Notes under the pieces: generated by a model | Told to the model about the DNA's origin: nothing | The model's database searches: none | Seen by the model: only the letters and a program-made list of their open reading frames with translations | Position numbers and translations under genes: made by a program | Source: Syntrophaceae bacterium | GTDB taxonomy: Bacteria > Desulfobacterota > Desulfomonilia > Desulfomonilales > Desulfomonilaceae | Assembly (NCBI GenBank): GCA_014874425.1 | Contig: JACWAG010000134.1 | Location: 1-16,207 of the forward strand | Length of the DNA: 16,207 nucleotides | Direction: 5' to 3' | Shown here: one piece after another, positions 8,104-14,515 of the stretch | Layout of the letters: every line of letters begins with the position of its first letter | Numbering within the stretch: the first letter of the stretch is position 1

Positions 8104-8118
8104 TGGCGCCATAGTTGC
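8104..8118 (+). promoter_or_regulatory. Sigma-54 (-24/-12) promoter
   Basis: TGGCGC-CATAG-TTGC matches the sigma-54 consensus TGGCAC-N5-TTGC with the invariant GG (8105-8106) and GC (8117-8118) exactly 10 nt apart. Predicted transcription starts near 8130, about 27 nt before the ATG at 8157, and leaves room for the AAAGGA ribosome-binding site at 8143-8148. Confidence 0.65.
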
Positions 8119-8156
8119 TTTCTAAACTGGCATGAAAATCTTAAAGGAATTCAAAC

Positions 8157-8429
8157 ATGAGCCAGAAAAGTAATAAAGAAAATAAAAAAGAAGAACGTCA
8201 GGAAGAAGTTATCGCCACACTTATAAATCCTATTCATGTTTTTTCAGGGGCGGTACAAGTTAAGGATTATATAACGGCGCAAAAACAGCTTCTTAGAGAT
8301 TTTGGTGAAGACATTTACTTTAACTGGCAACTTGAAGTGCTTCACGCTGAAATAGCGTCGATCATAGAGGAACTTAAGACAGAATCTACAGGACCACGTC
8401 CTAATACTAGCATAGTCGGCCAGGCATGA
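8157..8429 (+). CDS. 90-residue orphan protein under sigma-54 control
   Basis: I do not recognise a family. The first 17 residues are highly charged and probably disordered (SQKSNKENKKEERQEE). A hydrophobic stretch (VIATLINPIHVFSGAVQV) follows, then an amphipathic helical part with aromatic residues (YITAQKQLLRDFGEDIYFNW, LEVLHAEIASIIEELK) and a short polar tail. There is no signal peptide, no membrane helix and no Cys. The start is supported by AAAGGA with an 8-nt spacer. The gene stands alone: a sigma-54-type promoter with an IHF-like site and upstream repeats precedes it, and a hairpin-rich stretch with a strong terminator follows. Sigma-54 control suggests a conditional role (for example nitrogen, envelope, motility or stress), but the sequence does not say which. 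Confidence 0.75.
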   Translation: MSQKSNKENKKEERQEEVIATLINPIHVFSGAVQVKDYITAQKQLLRDFGEDIYFNWQLEVLHAEIASIIEELKTESTGPRPNTSIVGQA

Positions 8430-8622
8430 TTGGTTTTATAATTGCTCACTTTCGGAAGTTATGAAAAGATTGTCCCTCATCGTTAAGCCCCGAAACAGGG
8501 GATAAAAAATATTAATCAGGATTGTTGGCTTTTCCAAGCCAACATATAACGCGCTTCGGAGGAAAAAGCATAACCAAACACCACCTGTTACATGGATTTG
8601 ACTTTTGAATGTCTCACGCCGG
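8430..8622 (+). other. Hairpin-rich untranslated stretch (long 3' UTR or small RNA)
   Basis: Between the orphan gene and the terminator lie about 190 nt without a credible gene but with structure. There is a perfect 9-bp hairpin (TGTTGGCTT, TTCC loop, AAGCCAACA; 8523-8544), a short CCCC/GGGG hairpin (8488-8501), and a possible long-range pair GTTATG (8458-8463) with CATAAC (8569-8574) enclosing both. It matches no RNA family I know. It may be a structured 3' UTR or a processed small RNA ending at the terminator. Confidence 0.35.
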
Positions 8623-8657
8623 AAAACGGGAACTTGAAGGTTCCCGTTTTTCTTTTT
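8623..8657 (+). terminator. Strong intrinsic terminator
   Basis: A perfect 11-bp stem (AAAACGGGAAC, 8623-8633, with GTTCCCGTTTT, 8640-8650), a 6-nt loop and a following TCTTTTT tract form a textbook rho-independent terminator for the 90-residue gene unit. Confidence 0.88.
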
Positions 8658-8689
8658 GGGTACCATCAAGGGTTAATGGAATTTATGGG

Positions 8690-8718
8690 TTGAAGCTGAA
8701 GTGCGAAAATTATATAAA
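8690..8718 (+). promoter_or_regulatory. Candidate sigma-70 promoter of the outer-membrane protein gene
   Basis: TTGAAG (8690-8695), a 17-nt spacer and TATAAA (8713-8718) lie downstream of the terminator and about 43 nt before the ATG at 8761. Spacing is optimal and both hexamers are close to consensus. Confidence 0.5.
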
Positions 8719-8760
8719 CCGGAGCAACCGACCGCCATTGTATGAAAGGTGGTTTCAAAT

Positions 8761-9585
8761 ATGGGCGTAAAGAAAATCTCCCTTGTTTTAATGTCAGTGC
8801 TAATTTGGGGTATGGCTGGTTCCCTTGGTGACGCGTTGGCTCAAGAGCCTTTTACTTTAACTTCATGGGGAAGATTCTTCTCAGGTATTGAGTGGGGATA
8901 CCAGTGGGTAGCAGGTGATTTTGTCATACCGGCCGGGGGCCGGCCAGGGTCTGGGACACGTATTTTTTTGGGGCCTGATCTCGGAGCGGACCAGACTGAA
9001 TCTGTAAAGGTTTTTACAGATGCGGAAATCCTCAATACCCATTATTTAAACTTGGACTATTTTATGTGCCTGGCAACCGGGCTGAAAAGAGTCCAGCGTG
9101 ACCTGCTCTTTCATAACAAGCTGTATCCAGAAAATTCTCTGGTGGATACTCGCGTTGACATCAACTGGTTGAGATTTACATACGCATACAGATTGTTTGA
9201 TATTGATTCATGGAATATCTGTCCATCAATAGGAATCCATTATTTACGTTGCGGTGTAACTCTCAATGGTGAAAATGAAGAAGGGCCCAATACATCTAAC
9301 AATAGAAAACTTGACGCGACGTTTCCTACCATAGGCGTTCAAGCACGTTTCTTGGCGCCCTATGGGTTGGACTTCAAAGCTGAATGGGAAGGAATGCATC
9401 TCATTACGATTGGCCTAATTTCAAGCTTGCAACTTTGCGCCAATTGGGAAATTTACCCTGATATAAGACTGAGTATTGGATTCACAAATCGTCTTGTGAG
9501 TTCAATTGAGGATAATCAGGAATTAAACAATGAATGGTTTTATAATATGACTGGCTTTACAGGCGGCATAGCCTTTGGTTTTTAG
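8761..9585 (+). CDS. Outer-membrane beta-barrel protein (unknown role)
   Basis: The ATG at 8761 is chosen over the in-frame GTG at 8749, because AAAGGTGG (8745-8752) sits 8 nt before it and the product then starts with a clean signal peptide (GVKKISLVLMSVLIWGMAGSLG; cleavage predicted after ALA at residue 27). The mature part of about 247 residues alternates polar and hydrophobic residues and is rich in aromatics at strand ends (FTLTSWGRFFSGIEWGYQW, WLRFTYAYRLF, GLDFKAEWEGMHL, DIRLSIGFTNRL). It ends in GGIAFGF with the C-terminal Phe typical of proteins inserted by BamA. About 8 strands would fit; substrate or role is unknown. It converges on the peptidase-like gene with only 12 nt between them. 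Confidence 0.78.
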   Translation: MGVKKISLVLMSVLIWGMAGSLGDALAQEPFTLTSWGRFFSGIEWGYQWVAGDFVIPAGGRPGSGTRIFLGPDLGADQTESVKVFTDAEILNTHYLNLDYFMCLATGLKRVQRDLLFHNKLYPENSLVDTRVDINWLRFTYAYRLFDIDSWNICPSIGIHYLRCGVTLNGENEEGPNTSNNRKLDATFPTIGVQARFLAPYGLDFKAEWEGMHLITIGLISSLQLCANWEIYPDIRLSIGFTNRLVSSIEDNQELNNEWFYNMTGFTGGIAFGF

Positions 9586-9597
9586 GGGGATGGAACC

Positions 9598-10326
9598 CTA
9601 GCGCGCCGGGGCCAAGCGAGGGTTGTTCCCAGGAGCGGAAGCCTTTAGAAATTGAGGTTTAGCTATTGGGCCAATACGCGTGGGTTTGGATGACGCGAAA
9701 GCGGAATACAGGTATTTTATTTTCCTCATCAAACCGTCATGATATTCCAGAGCCTCGGGAAAGCAGATCGCGTGATAAGTAATATCCAATGATGTATATC
9801 CGTTGTTGCCGAGATCTAGATATCGCGCCTCACTGGTGTAATTCGGATCATAAACCTTGAGAAGATTTTTCTCCGGAAGCCAGGCGAAAGCTAGAACCGC
9901 ATGCAAAACAGCGCCGGATGTTCCTCTGTTCATAAGCAGGACTAAACGAGGTTCACCTGCGGTTAGACCGCTGACAAGTCTGCGAAAAGGTTCAGAATTG
10001 TTTCCGTTATATCTGTTGCAAAAATCCGCCTGAATTCTAACCAGATTCTTGCTATAAAACTCCTGCAACTGTTTTGCTATTTTGGTTTGGATTTTGTTAT
10101 CCAGCATCTTGCGCAACGGAAGGCCATCCGGTTTATTCAAATAGTACCAACGCGCGAAAGCCGCTATCGCGAAACAGTAACCAGGCGCATTAGATATTGT
10201 GAAAGCGTCTTGAGAAATATCAAAAGAAGCTTCAGCCAAGCTGCACATAATCGCTTGAGAGAAATATAGAAGAGCAGTTAAAAGCGCGTACAAAAATACA
10301 CGCTTAAGACTAAAAAAGCCCTTCAT
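9598..10326 (-). CDS. Secreted papain-like cysteine peptidase candidate
   Basis: A 242-residue protein with an N-terminal signal sequence (basic MKGFFSLKR, hydrophobic core VFLYALLTALLYFSQAI, likely cleavage near AEA-S). The layout fits a papain-fold Cys-His-Asp enzyme. Cys51 stands at the start of a helix (APGYCFAIAAFARW). His142 opens a strand (SGAVLHAVLAFAW). Asp160 follows in the next strand (LLKVYDPNY), with Asn162 as an alternative third residue. This H-A-V...V-Y-D-P-N pattern recurs in C39-like and other bacterial papain-fold enzymes. The C-terminal 35 residues are basic and Pro/Ala-rich. GGAG stands 8 nt before the ATG, and a near-perfect promoter with overlapping dyads lies upstream. 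Activity is inferred from residue order alone; a non-catalytic binding protein is possible. Confidence 0.6.
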   Translation of the reverse strand: MKGFFSLKRVFLYALLTALLYFSQAIMCSLAEASFDISQDAFTISNAPGYCFAIAAFARWYYLNKPDGLPLRKMLDNKIQTKIAKQLQEFYSKNLVRIQADFCNRYNGNNSEPFRRLVSGLTAGEPRLVLLMNRGTSGAVLHAVLAFAWLPEKNLLKVYDPNYTSEARYLDLGNNGYTSLDITYHAICFPEALEYHDGLMRKIKYLYSAFASSKPTRIGPIAKPQFLKASAPGNNPRLAPAR

Positions 10327-10358
10327 AAGAAAAACTCCAGATAGGTAAGGATATTTGT

Positions 10359-10392
10359 GATATTATATAAAATATCGCTTGATATATCAAGC
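10359..10392 (-). promoter_or_regulatory. Near-consensus promoter overlapped by two dyads
   Basis: On the minus strand TTGATA (10390-10385), a 17-nt spacer and TATAAT (10367-10362) form an almost perfect sigma-70 promoter, with transcription starting about 28 nt before the peptidase-like ATG. The 16-bp perfect palindrome GCTTGATATATCAAGC (10377-10392) covers the -35 and part of the spacer. GATATT (10359-10364) / AATATC (10371-10376) covers the -10. This is the layout of a repressor operator. Confidence 0.65.
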
Positions 10393-10408
10393 AAGAATGC
10401 TGCTGGGG

Positions 10409-10459
10409 ATTTACCACTAAAACATACTCAAAAACTCTTTTCTCACATGTGTGGTAAAT
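10409..10459. repeat. Inverted repeat ATTTACCAC / GTGGTAAAT
   Basis: Perfect 9-bp arms at 10409-10417 and 10451-10459, 33 bp apart, lie in the intergenic region shared by the divergent peptidase-like and cysteine synthase genes. The spacing suits either two half-sites of a regulator or an RNA stem in a cysteine synthase leader. Confidence 0.5.
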
Positions 10460-10496
10460 GTTAAATTATTACGTGTGCAAGCGCTGTTATTGAATA

Positions 10497-10512
10497 GGTT
10501 AACCGGTTAACC
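10497..10512. promoter_or_regulatory. 16-bp palindrome upstream of cysteine synthase
   Basis: GGTTAACCGGTTAACC is a perfect palindrome and at the same time two tandem copies of the self-complementary GGTTAACC. It ends 71 bp before the cysteine synthase ATG. It resembles a transcription-factor operator; the regulator is not identifiable here. No convincing -35/-10 pair was seen in 10513-10583. Confidence 0.5.
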
Positions 10513-10583
10513 GCTGATGAACTAGTTTGGATGAGTTTTACAAAGAGATCTGGCATATAGAAATTGTTTGGGAAGAATTTGAA

Positions 10584-11492
10584 ATGAGTATTCTGAATTT
10601 GATCGGGAACACACCGTTAGTTAAAATTGAGGACCCCAATGGGGGCAATCGGGTTCGAATTTTAGGGAAACTGGAGGGCAATAACCCGGGCGGGTCCATA
10701 AAGGACAGGATAGCTGTTTACATGATCCAAAAGGCCGAGGAACAAGGTCTAATAACCAAGGACAAAATTATACTTGAGCCTACATCTGGAAACACTGGTA
10801 TTGGATTATCAATGGTGGCAGCCTGTAAAGGCTACAGGTGTCTTCTGACCCTGCCAGGATGTGTCAGTTTGGAGAGAAGGAACACATTACGGGCGTTCGG
10901 AGCGGAACTCGAAATTACGGAATCTTGCGAAAGCACGGATGGAGCAATAAGGCGCGCTCAACAAATCTATGAATCTGACCCGGAAAAATATTTCATGCCC
11001 AACCAATTCGAAAACCCTTACAACTGGGAGGCGCACTATATGACTACGGGTGTTGAAATACTAGAGCAAACACAAAATGACATTGATGTCTTTGTTGCTG
11101 GAATGGGAACCACCGGGACTTTGATGGGCATATCGAGGCGCCTCAAAGAAACTAATCCGGCGATAAAGGTTGTCGGGGTCGAGCCGGTTAAGGGGCATAC
11201 GATTCAAGGCCTAAAGAACATGACTGAAGCCATAGTGCCAAAAATTTATGAACCATCGAGAATCGATGAAATCGTGAAAGTTAACGATGAACAGGCATAT
11301 GATACAACTCGGTGGTTGGCGTTGACTCAGGGGATTTTTGTCGGAATGAGCGCTGGCGCCGCTGTGTACGGGGCGGTCCAGATTTCCAAGAGTATTGATT
11401 GTGGAACAGTCGTTTGTATTTTACCGGATCGGGGAGATCGGTACTTGAGCACTACTCTGTTTAAGTCAATTTGCGCAAAATGCCCACCCTAG
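10584..11492 (+). CDS. cysM: Cysteine synthase (O-acetylserine sulfhydrylase, CysM/CysK-like)
   Basis: A PLP-dependent beta-replacement enzyme that makes cysteine from O-acetylserine and sulfide (CysM types also accept thiosulfate or other acceptors). Lys40 in NNPGGSIKDR is the Schiff-base lysine. EPTSGNTGIGLSM is the substrate loop, GMGTTGTLMG binds the PLP phosphate, and the C-terminal LPDRGDRYLST is typical. The start at 10584 is preferred: GGAAG (10571-10575) lies 8 nt before it, and the alignable N-terminus is SILNLIGNTPLVKIE. A TTG at 10527 would add 19 residues without a ribosome-binding site. That gives 302 residues. The protein ends in CAKCPP, a small CxxC tail. NPGGSIKDR favours CysM over CysK, but the two are hard to separate. 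No serine acetyltransferase gene is nearby. Confidence 0.9.
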   Translation: MSILNLIGNTPLVKIEDPNGGNRVRILGKLEGNNPGGSIKDRIAVYMIQKAEEQGLITKDKIILEPTSGNTGIGLSMVAACKGYRCLLTLPGCVSLERRNTLRAFGAELEITESCESTDGAIRRAQQIYESDPEKYFMPNQFENPYNWEAHYMTTGVEILEQTQNDIDVFVAGMGTTGTLMGISRRLKETNPAIKVVGVEPVKGHTIQGLKNMTEAIVPKIYEPSRIDEIVKVNDEQAYDTTRWLALTQGIFVGMSAGAAVYGAVQISKSIDCGTVVCILPDRGDRYLSTTLFKSICAKCPP

Positions 11493-11521
11493 CCATACAG
11501 TTGCGGAAAAACATTTCTGTG

Positions 11522-11950
11522 CTAGAAAAATTCGTAACACTCTCCTGGTTTGAGTTTGGCGGAGTCAAAGAAAAAAACTCGAACTCCATTGTGGTCGGGT
11601 AACGCAAACTTGACAGTATTTTTTGCTCCGGAATTGAGATGAGAACTGGAATTCATAAGTTGAAACGCAACGAGACGACCGTGTTCGTATAGGGGTACAG
11701 CTTCAACAACAACCCCATTAACTGTCCAAATTGGTCTAGGAATAAAGAAGGTATAAACCGGGTATACGCCTATCGCTTCTATTGAAGCGCTTAGAGAACC
11801 CGAAGCTGTCTTGCAGATCCTGACACTTGTTATTTTCCACGGATTTGAAGACGCCGCGCCGCTCTGAGCCTGAACGGATTCAAAATAGCAGACGCTAGTA
11901 AGCGCAAACAACAATAAGGTCGCAAAACAGATGCGCAACAACTTATTCAT
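11522..11950 (-). CDS. Small secreted protein of unknown function
   Basis: A 142-residue protein starting with a clear signal peptide (NKLLRICFATLLLFALTSVC, likely cleaved near VQA-Q at about residue 29). The mature part of about 113 residues alternates polar and hydrophobic residues, suggesting a single beta-sandwich-like domain (WKITSVRICKT, SASIEAIGVYPVYTFFI, WTVNGVVVEAVPLYEHGRLVAFQL, KNTVKFALPDHNGVRVFFFD), ending GECYEFF. Two Cys remain in the mature protein (in VRICKT and GECYEFF) and could form a disulfide. No family is recognised. The Shine-Dalgarno is weak. It converges on cysteine synthase with a 29-nt gap and diverges from gap across 232 nt. Confidence 0.65.
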   Translation of the reverse strand: MNKLLRICFATLLLFALTSVCYFESVQAQSGAASSNPWKITSVRICKTASGSLSASIEAIGVYPVYTFFIPRPIWTVNGVVVEAVPLYEHGRLVAFQLMNSSSHLNSGAKNTVKFALPDHNGVRVFFFDSAKLKPGECYEFF

Positions 11951-12117
11951 ATTCGCTTACGCTCACGCCGCTAGTAGGCGGCTAATCCCTGAAATAGCCA
12001 CTTTGACCTAATTGCATTTAGACCAACAGAGGAACCAGGTTCGACGTCGCTGATCTCTCTTTTAGATGAACATATAGCTGAATTTGCTTGAAAACACAAG
12101 GAAATAAATCATTCGGC

Positions 12118-12147
12118 GTTGACTGTTCCGCAAGAGTCAACTAAGAT
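12118..12147 (+). promoter_or_regulatory. gap: Candidate gap promoter with overlapping dyad
   Basis: TTGACT (12119-12124), a 17-nt spacer and TAAGAT (12142-12147) form a plausible sigma-70 promoter about 35 nt before the gap ATG. The perfect inverted repeat GTTGACT (12118-12124) / AGTCAAC (12135-12141) covers the -35 and fills the spacer, as expected for a repressor site. As RNA it could instead form a hairpin. The rest of 11951-12117 holds only a short GCCGC/GCGGC hairpin (11967-11982). Confidence 0.5.
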
Positions 12148-12182
12148 CAAATGGTTTTTTATCACCGCTGGGGAGGTTTAGT

Positions 12183-13193
12183 ATGTCAGTGAGAATTGCA
12201 ATAAATGGCTTTGGACGCATCGGCAGGACTGTAATGCGGAGCGCCCTGGCAAACCCGAAAATTGAGGTAGTGGCCGTAAATGACAAAATGGATCCTAAAC
12301 TCATGGCTTTCCTATTCAAACATGACTCAGTGCATGGCCCATATCATGGAAATGTCTCTTTCACCGATAATTCCATTGTAGTTGATGATAAACAAATCAA
12401 AGCTCTGAAAATTACTGATGATTTGTTGAATCTTCCTTGGTTGGACCTAAAAATTGACGTAATTCTCGAATGCACAGGTATCTTCAGAGATAAAGAAAAG
12501 GCTGGAAAGCATATTCGAGCAGGCGCAAAAAAAGTCATTGTTTCCGCCCCTGGTAAAAATATTGACGGAACATTCGTAATAGGAGTCAATGACTCTGCCT
12601 ATGACACCTCTAAACACGATGTCATTTCAAACGCTTCATGTACCACAAACTGTCTTGCTCCACTGGTAAAGGTTTTGAATGATGAGTTTGGTATCGATAG
12701 AGGGATGATGAATACGATCCATTCCTATACAATGGATCAAAGCCTTCTTGATACTGTCCATAAAGATTTTCGCCGGGCCAGGGCTGCGGCCATAAACATG
12801 ATTCCCAGCACTACAGGGGCCGCTGTGGCAATTGGATTGGTCATCCCCGAATTGGCCGGAAAATTGGATGGTCTTTCAATTCGTGTTCCAACCCCAAACG
12901 TGTCGCTTGTTGACCTAACCGCTATACTTAAGAAAAAGGCTAGCGTTAATGAAATCAACGCAGCCATGAAAAAAGCTTCGGAAAATTCTTTAAAAGGAAT
13001 TTTGGCGTATATTGAAGATCCACTAGTAAGCTCGGATTTTATTAATAGCACGTATTCATCACTTTTTGATTCTCTTTCCACTATGGTGGTGGGAGACAAC
13101 ATGGTGAAGGTGCTCTCGTGGTATGACAATGAATCCGGATATTCAACGAGAATGACGGATCTGGCGGCCTTCATCGGCGAAAAGTTAAAATAG
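12183..13193 (+). CDS. gap: Glyceraldehyde-3-phosphate dehydrogenase (NAD type)
   Basis: GAPDH oxidises and phosphorylates glyceraldehyde-3-phosphate to 1,3-bisphosphoglycerate, or runs in reverse in gluconeogenesis. The 336-residue protein has the Rossmann start RIAINGFGRIGRTVMR, Asp34 in VAVND as expected for NAD preference, the catalytic Cys153 in SNASCTTNCLAP, His180 in NTIHSYTMDQ, the phosphate-site region HKDFRRARAAAINMIPSTTG, and the C-terminal WYDNESGYSTRM. Some positions differ from the commonest motifs (HSYTMDQ for HSYTNDQ), but all key residues are present. GGGAGGT (12171-12177) precedes the ATG at 12183. It leads the gap-pgk-tpiA-secG cluster, with a hairpin between it and pgk. 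Confidence 0.97.
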   Translation: MSVRIAINGFGRIGRTVMRSALANPKIEVVAVNDKMDPKLMAFLFKHDSVHGPYHGNVSFTDNSIVVDDKQIKALKITDDLLNLPWLDLKIDVILECTGIFRDKEKAGKHIRAGAKKVIVSAPGKNIDGTFVIGVNDSAYDTSKHDVISNASCTTNCLAPLVKVLNDEFGIDRGMMNTIHSYTMDQSLLDTVHKDFRRARAAAINMIPSTTGAAVAIGLVIPELAGKLDGLSIRVPTPNVSLVDLTAILKKKASVNEINAAMKKASENSLKGILAYIEDPLVSSDFINSTYSSLFDSLSTMVVGDNMVKVLSWYDNESGYSTRMTDLAAFIGEKLK

Positions 13194-13211
13194 GGAAAAT
13201 CAAAAAGTTTC

Positions 13212-13247
13212 AAGCCGGCCCTGTTTTTTTAACAAAAGGGCCGGTTT
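13212..13247 (+). terminator. GC-rich hairpin between gap and pgk
   Basis: CCGGCCCT (13215-13222) pairs perfectly with AGGGCCGG (13237-13244), extended outward by three more pairs including one wobble. The following TTTGTTGTCTT is only moderately T-rich, and a run of seven T lies in the loop. It may terminate part of the gap transcripts and so set gap above pgk, or act as a stabilising or processing stem. Confidence 0.6.
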
Positions 13248-13285
13248 GTTGTCTTGGCGCCAGGAATGTTGCAAGGAGTTTTAAT

Positions 13286-14470
13286 ATGGCCATAAAAAGC
13301 ATTGCCGACCTCGATCTATTCAATAAGCGGGTTTTTTGCCGGTTTGATTTTAACGTGCCTCTAGATGGTAACGGCGCAATTAAGGATGACACAAGAATTG
13401 TCAGGGCCTTGCCTACCATAAGGTACGCTATTGAAAAAGGGGCCAGGCTTATTTTATGTTCCCATCTTGGCAGACCCAAAGGAACGGTAAAACCGGAACT
13501 TAGTTTAAAACCTGTGGCCGCTCGATTATCGCAGCTACTGGGGCAAAACGTGAGTTTTGTCAGTGATTGTGTCGGGCCTGAAGTTTTGTTGGTGGTGAAT
13601 AATTTGCACAGCGGTGAAATGGTCTTATTGGAAAATGTGCGATTTCATAGCGAGGAAACGAAAAACGATCCAAATTTCTCTGCGCAATTGGCCGAACTCG
13701 CGGATGTCTACATAAACGACGCGTTTGGAACAGCGCACCGCGCGCATTGCTCAACCGTGGGGATAGCTGAACTCCTTAAAGAAAAAGGCGCTGGGTTGCT
13801 GATGAAAGAAGAACTAGAAAATCTTGAAAAGGCTTTTGCTAATCCTCGAAAACCCGTGGTCGGAATTATTGGCGGCGCCAAAGTATCTGATAAAATCAGC
13901 GTTCTCAAGAATATTTTGACGAAGATGGACATGGTTTTAATTGGTGGCGGCATGGCAAATACTTTTCTGAAAGCTGAAGGTCTTGAAGTAGGAATTTCAT
14001 TAGTTGAAAACGACATGATCGCCATTGCAAAAGAGATCATGGAAATCGCTTCAGCTAGAAAATGCGATTTTTGTTTACCAAAAGACGTTATAGTCGCTTT
14101 AGGTATGGACAATGGCGTAGAGTCAAAAGTCACTTCAGTGGACAAAATTGGTCTTAAGGAAATGGCATTGGATATCGGTCCCGTTACTACGCGTGAATTC
14201 AGTGGACGTATTCAAAAAGCGGGTACGATTATATGGAATGGGCCAATGGGAGTTTTTGAACAGGCAGCTTTTAAAAAGGGCACGATGGAGATAGCTAAAG
14301 CAGTTGCGGCTTCAAAGGCTTTTTCAGTGGTTGGAGGAGGCGATTCTGTGCGGGCGGTAATCCAAGCCGGGGTTTCGGAGAAAATCTCCTACATATCTAC
14401 CGGGGGAGGAGCATTTATGGAATTTTTGGAAGGAAAGGCGCTTCCGGGTGTTGTAGCTCTTGAATCGTGA
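13286..14470 (+). CDS. pgk: Phosphoglycerate kinase
   Basis: Transfers phosphate between 1,3-bisphosphoglycerate and ADP, the first ATP-forming step of lower glycolysis. The 394 residues have normal length. N-domain substrate motifs are RFDFNVPLDGNG (about 19-30), CSHLGRPKG and LLENVRFHSEE. The C-domain nucleotide site shows IGGAKVSDKISVL, IGGGMANTFL, WNGPMGVFE and VVGGGDSVRAV. AAGGAG (13273-13278) lies 7 nt before the ATG. It acts next to GAPDH in the pathway and is followed by tpiA after a 45-nt gap. Confidence 0.98.
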   Translation: MAIKSIADLDLFNKRVFCRFDFNVPLDGNGAIKDDTRIVRALPTIRYAIEKGARLILCSHLGRPKGTVKPELSLKPVAARLSQLLGQNVSFVSDCVGPEVLLVVNNLHSGEMVLLENVRFHSEETKNDPNFSAQLAELADVYINDAFGTAHRAHCSTVGIAELLKEKGAGLLMKEELENLEKAFANPRKPVVGIIGGAKVSDKISVLKNILTKMDMVLIGGGMANTFLKAEGLEVGISLVENDMIAIAKEIMEIASARKCDFCLPKDVIVALGMDNGVESKVTSVDKIGLKEMALDIGPVTTREFSGRIQKAGTIIWNGPMGVFEQAAFKKGTMEIAKAVAASKAFSVVGGGDSVRAVIQAGVSEKISYISTGGGAFMEFLEGKALPGVVALES

Positions 14471-14479
14471 TTAGATGTG

Positions 14480-14497
14480 TCTCCGCAATTACGGAGA
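14480..14497 (+). other. Small hairpin between pgk and tpiA
   Basis: TCTCCG (14480-14485) and CGGAGA (14492-14497) form a 6-bp stem with a 6-nt loop just after the pgk stop and before the tpiA ribosome-binding site. There is no T-tract, so it is more likely an mRNA processing or stability element than a terminator. Confidence 0.4.
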
Positions 14498-14515
14498 TCA
14501 GAAAGGGATTATAAA

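Noticed and set aside
8436..8669. 77-codon minus-strand reading frame
   Set aside because: It runs through the strong terminator hairpin and the structured region, with no ribosome-binding site or family likeness.
10527..10583. TTG start extending cysteine synthase by 19 residues
   Set aside because: There is no Shine-Dalgarno before it, whereas the ATG at 10584 has GGAAG 8 nt upstream and begins at the conserved N-terminus.
12137..14145. Minus-strand reading frames opposite gap and pgk
   Set aside because: They lie opposite highly conserved enzymes and show no protein features; they are shadows of codon bias.
14477..14515. GTG start extending triosephosphate isomerase by 13 residues
   Set aside because: The extension crosses a hairpin, has no ribosome-binding site and is not part of the family's N-terminus; the ATG at 14516 has AAGGGA at good spacing.
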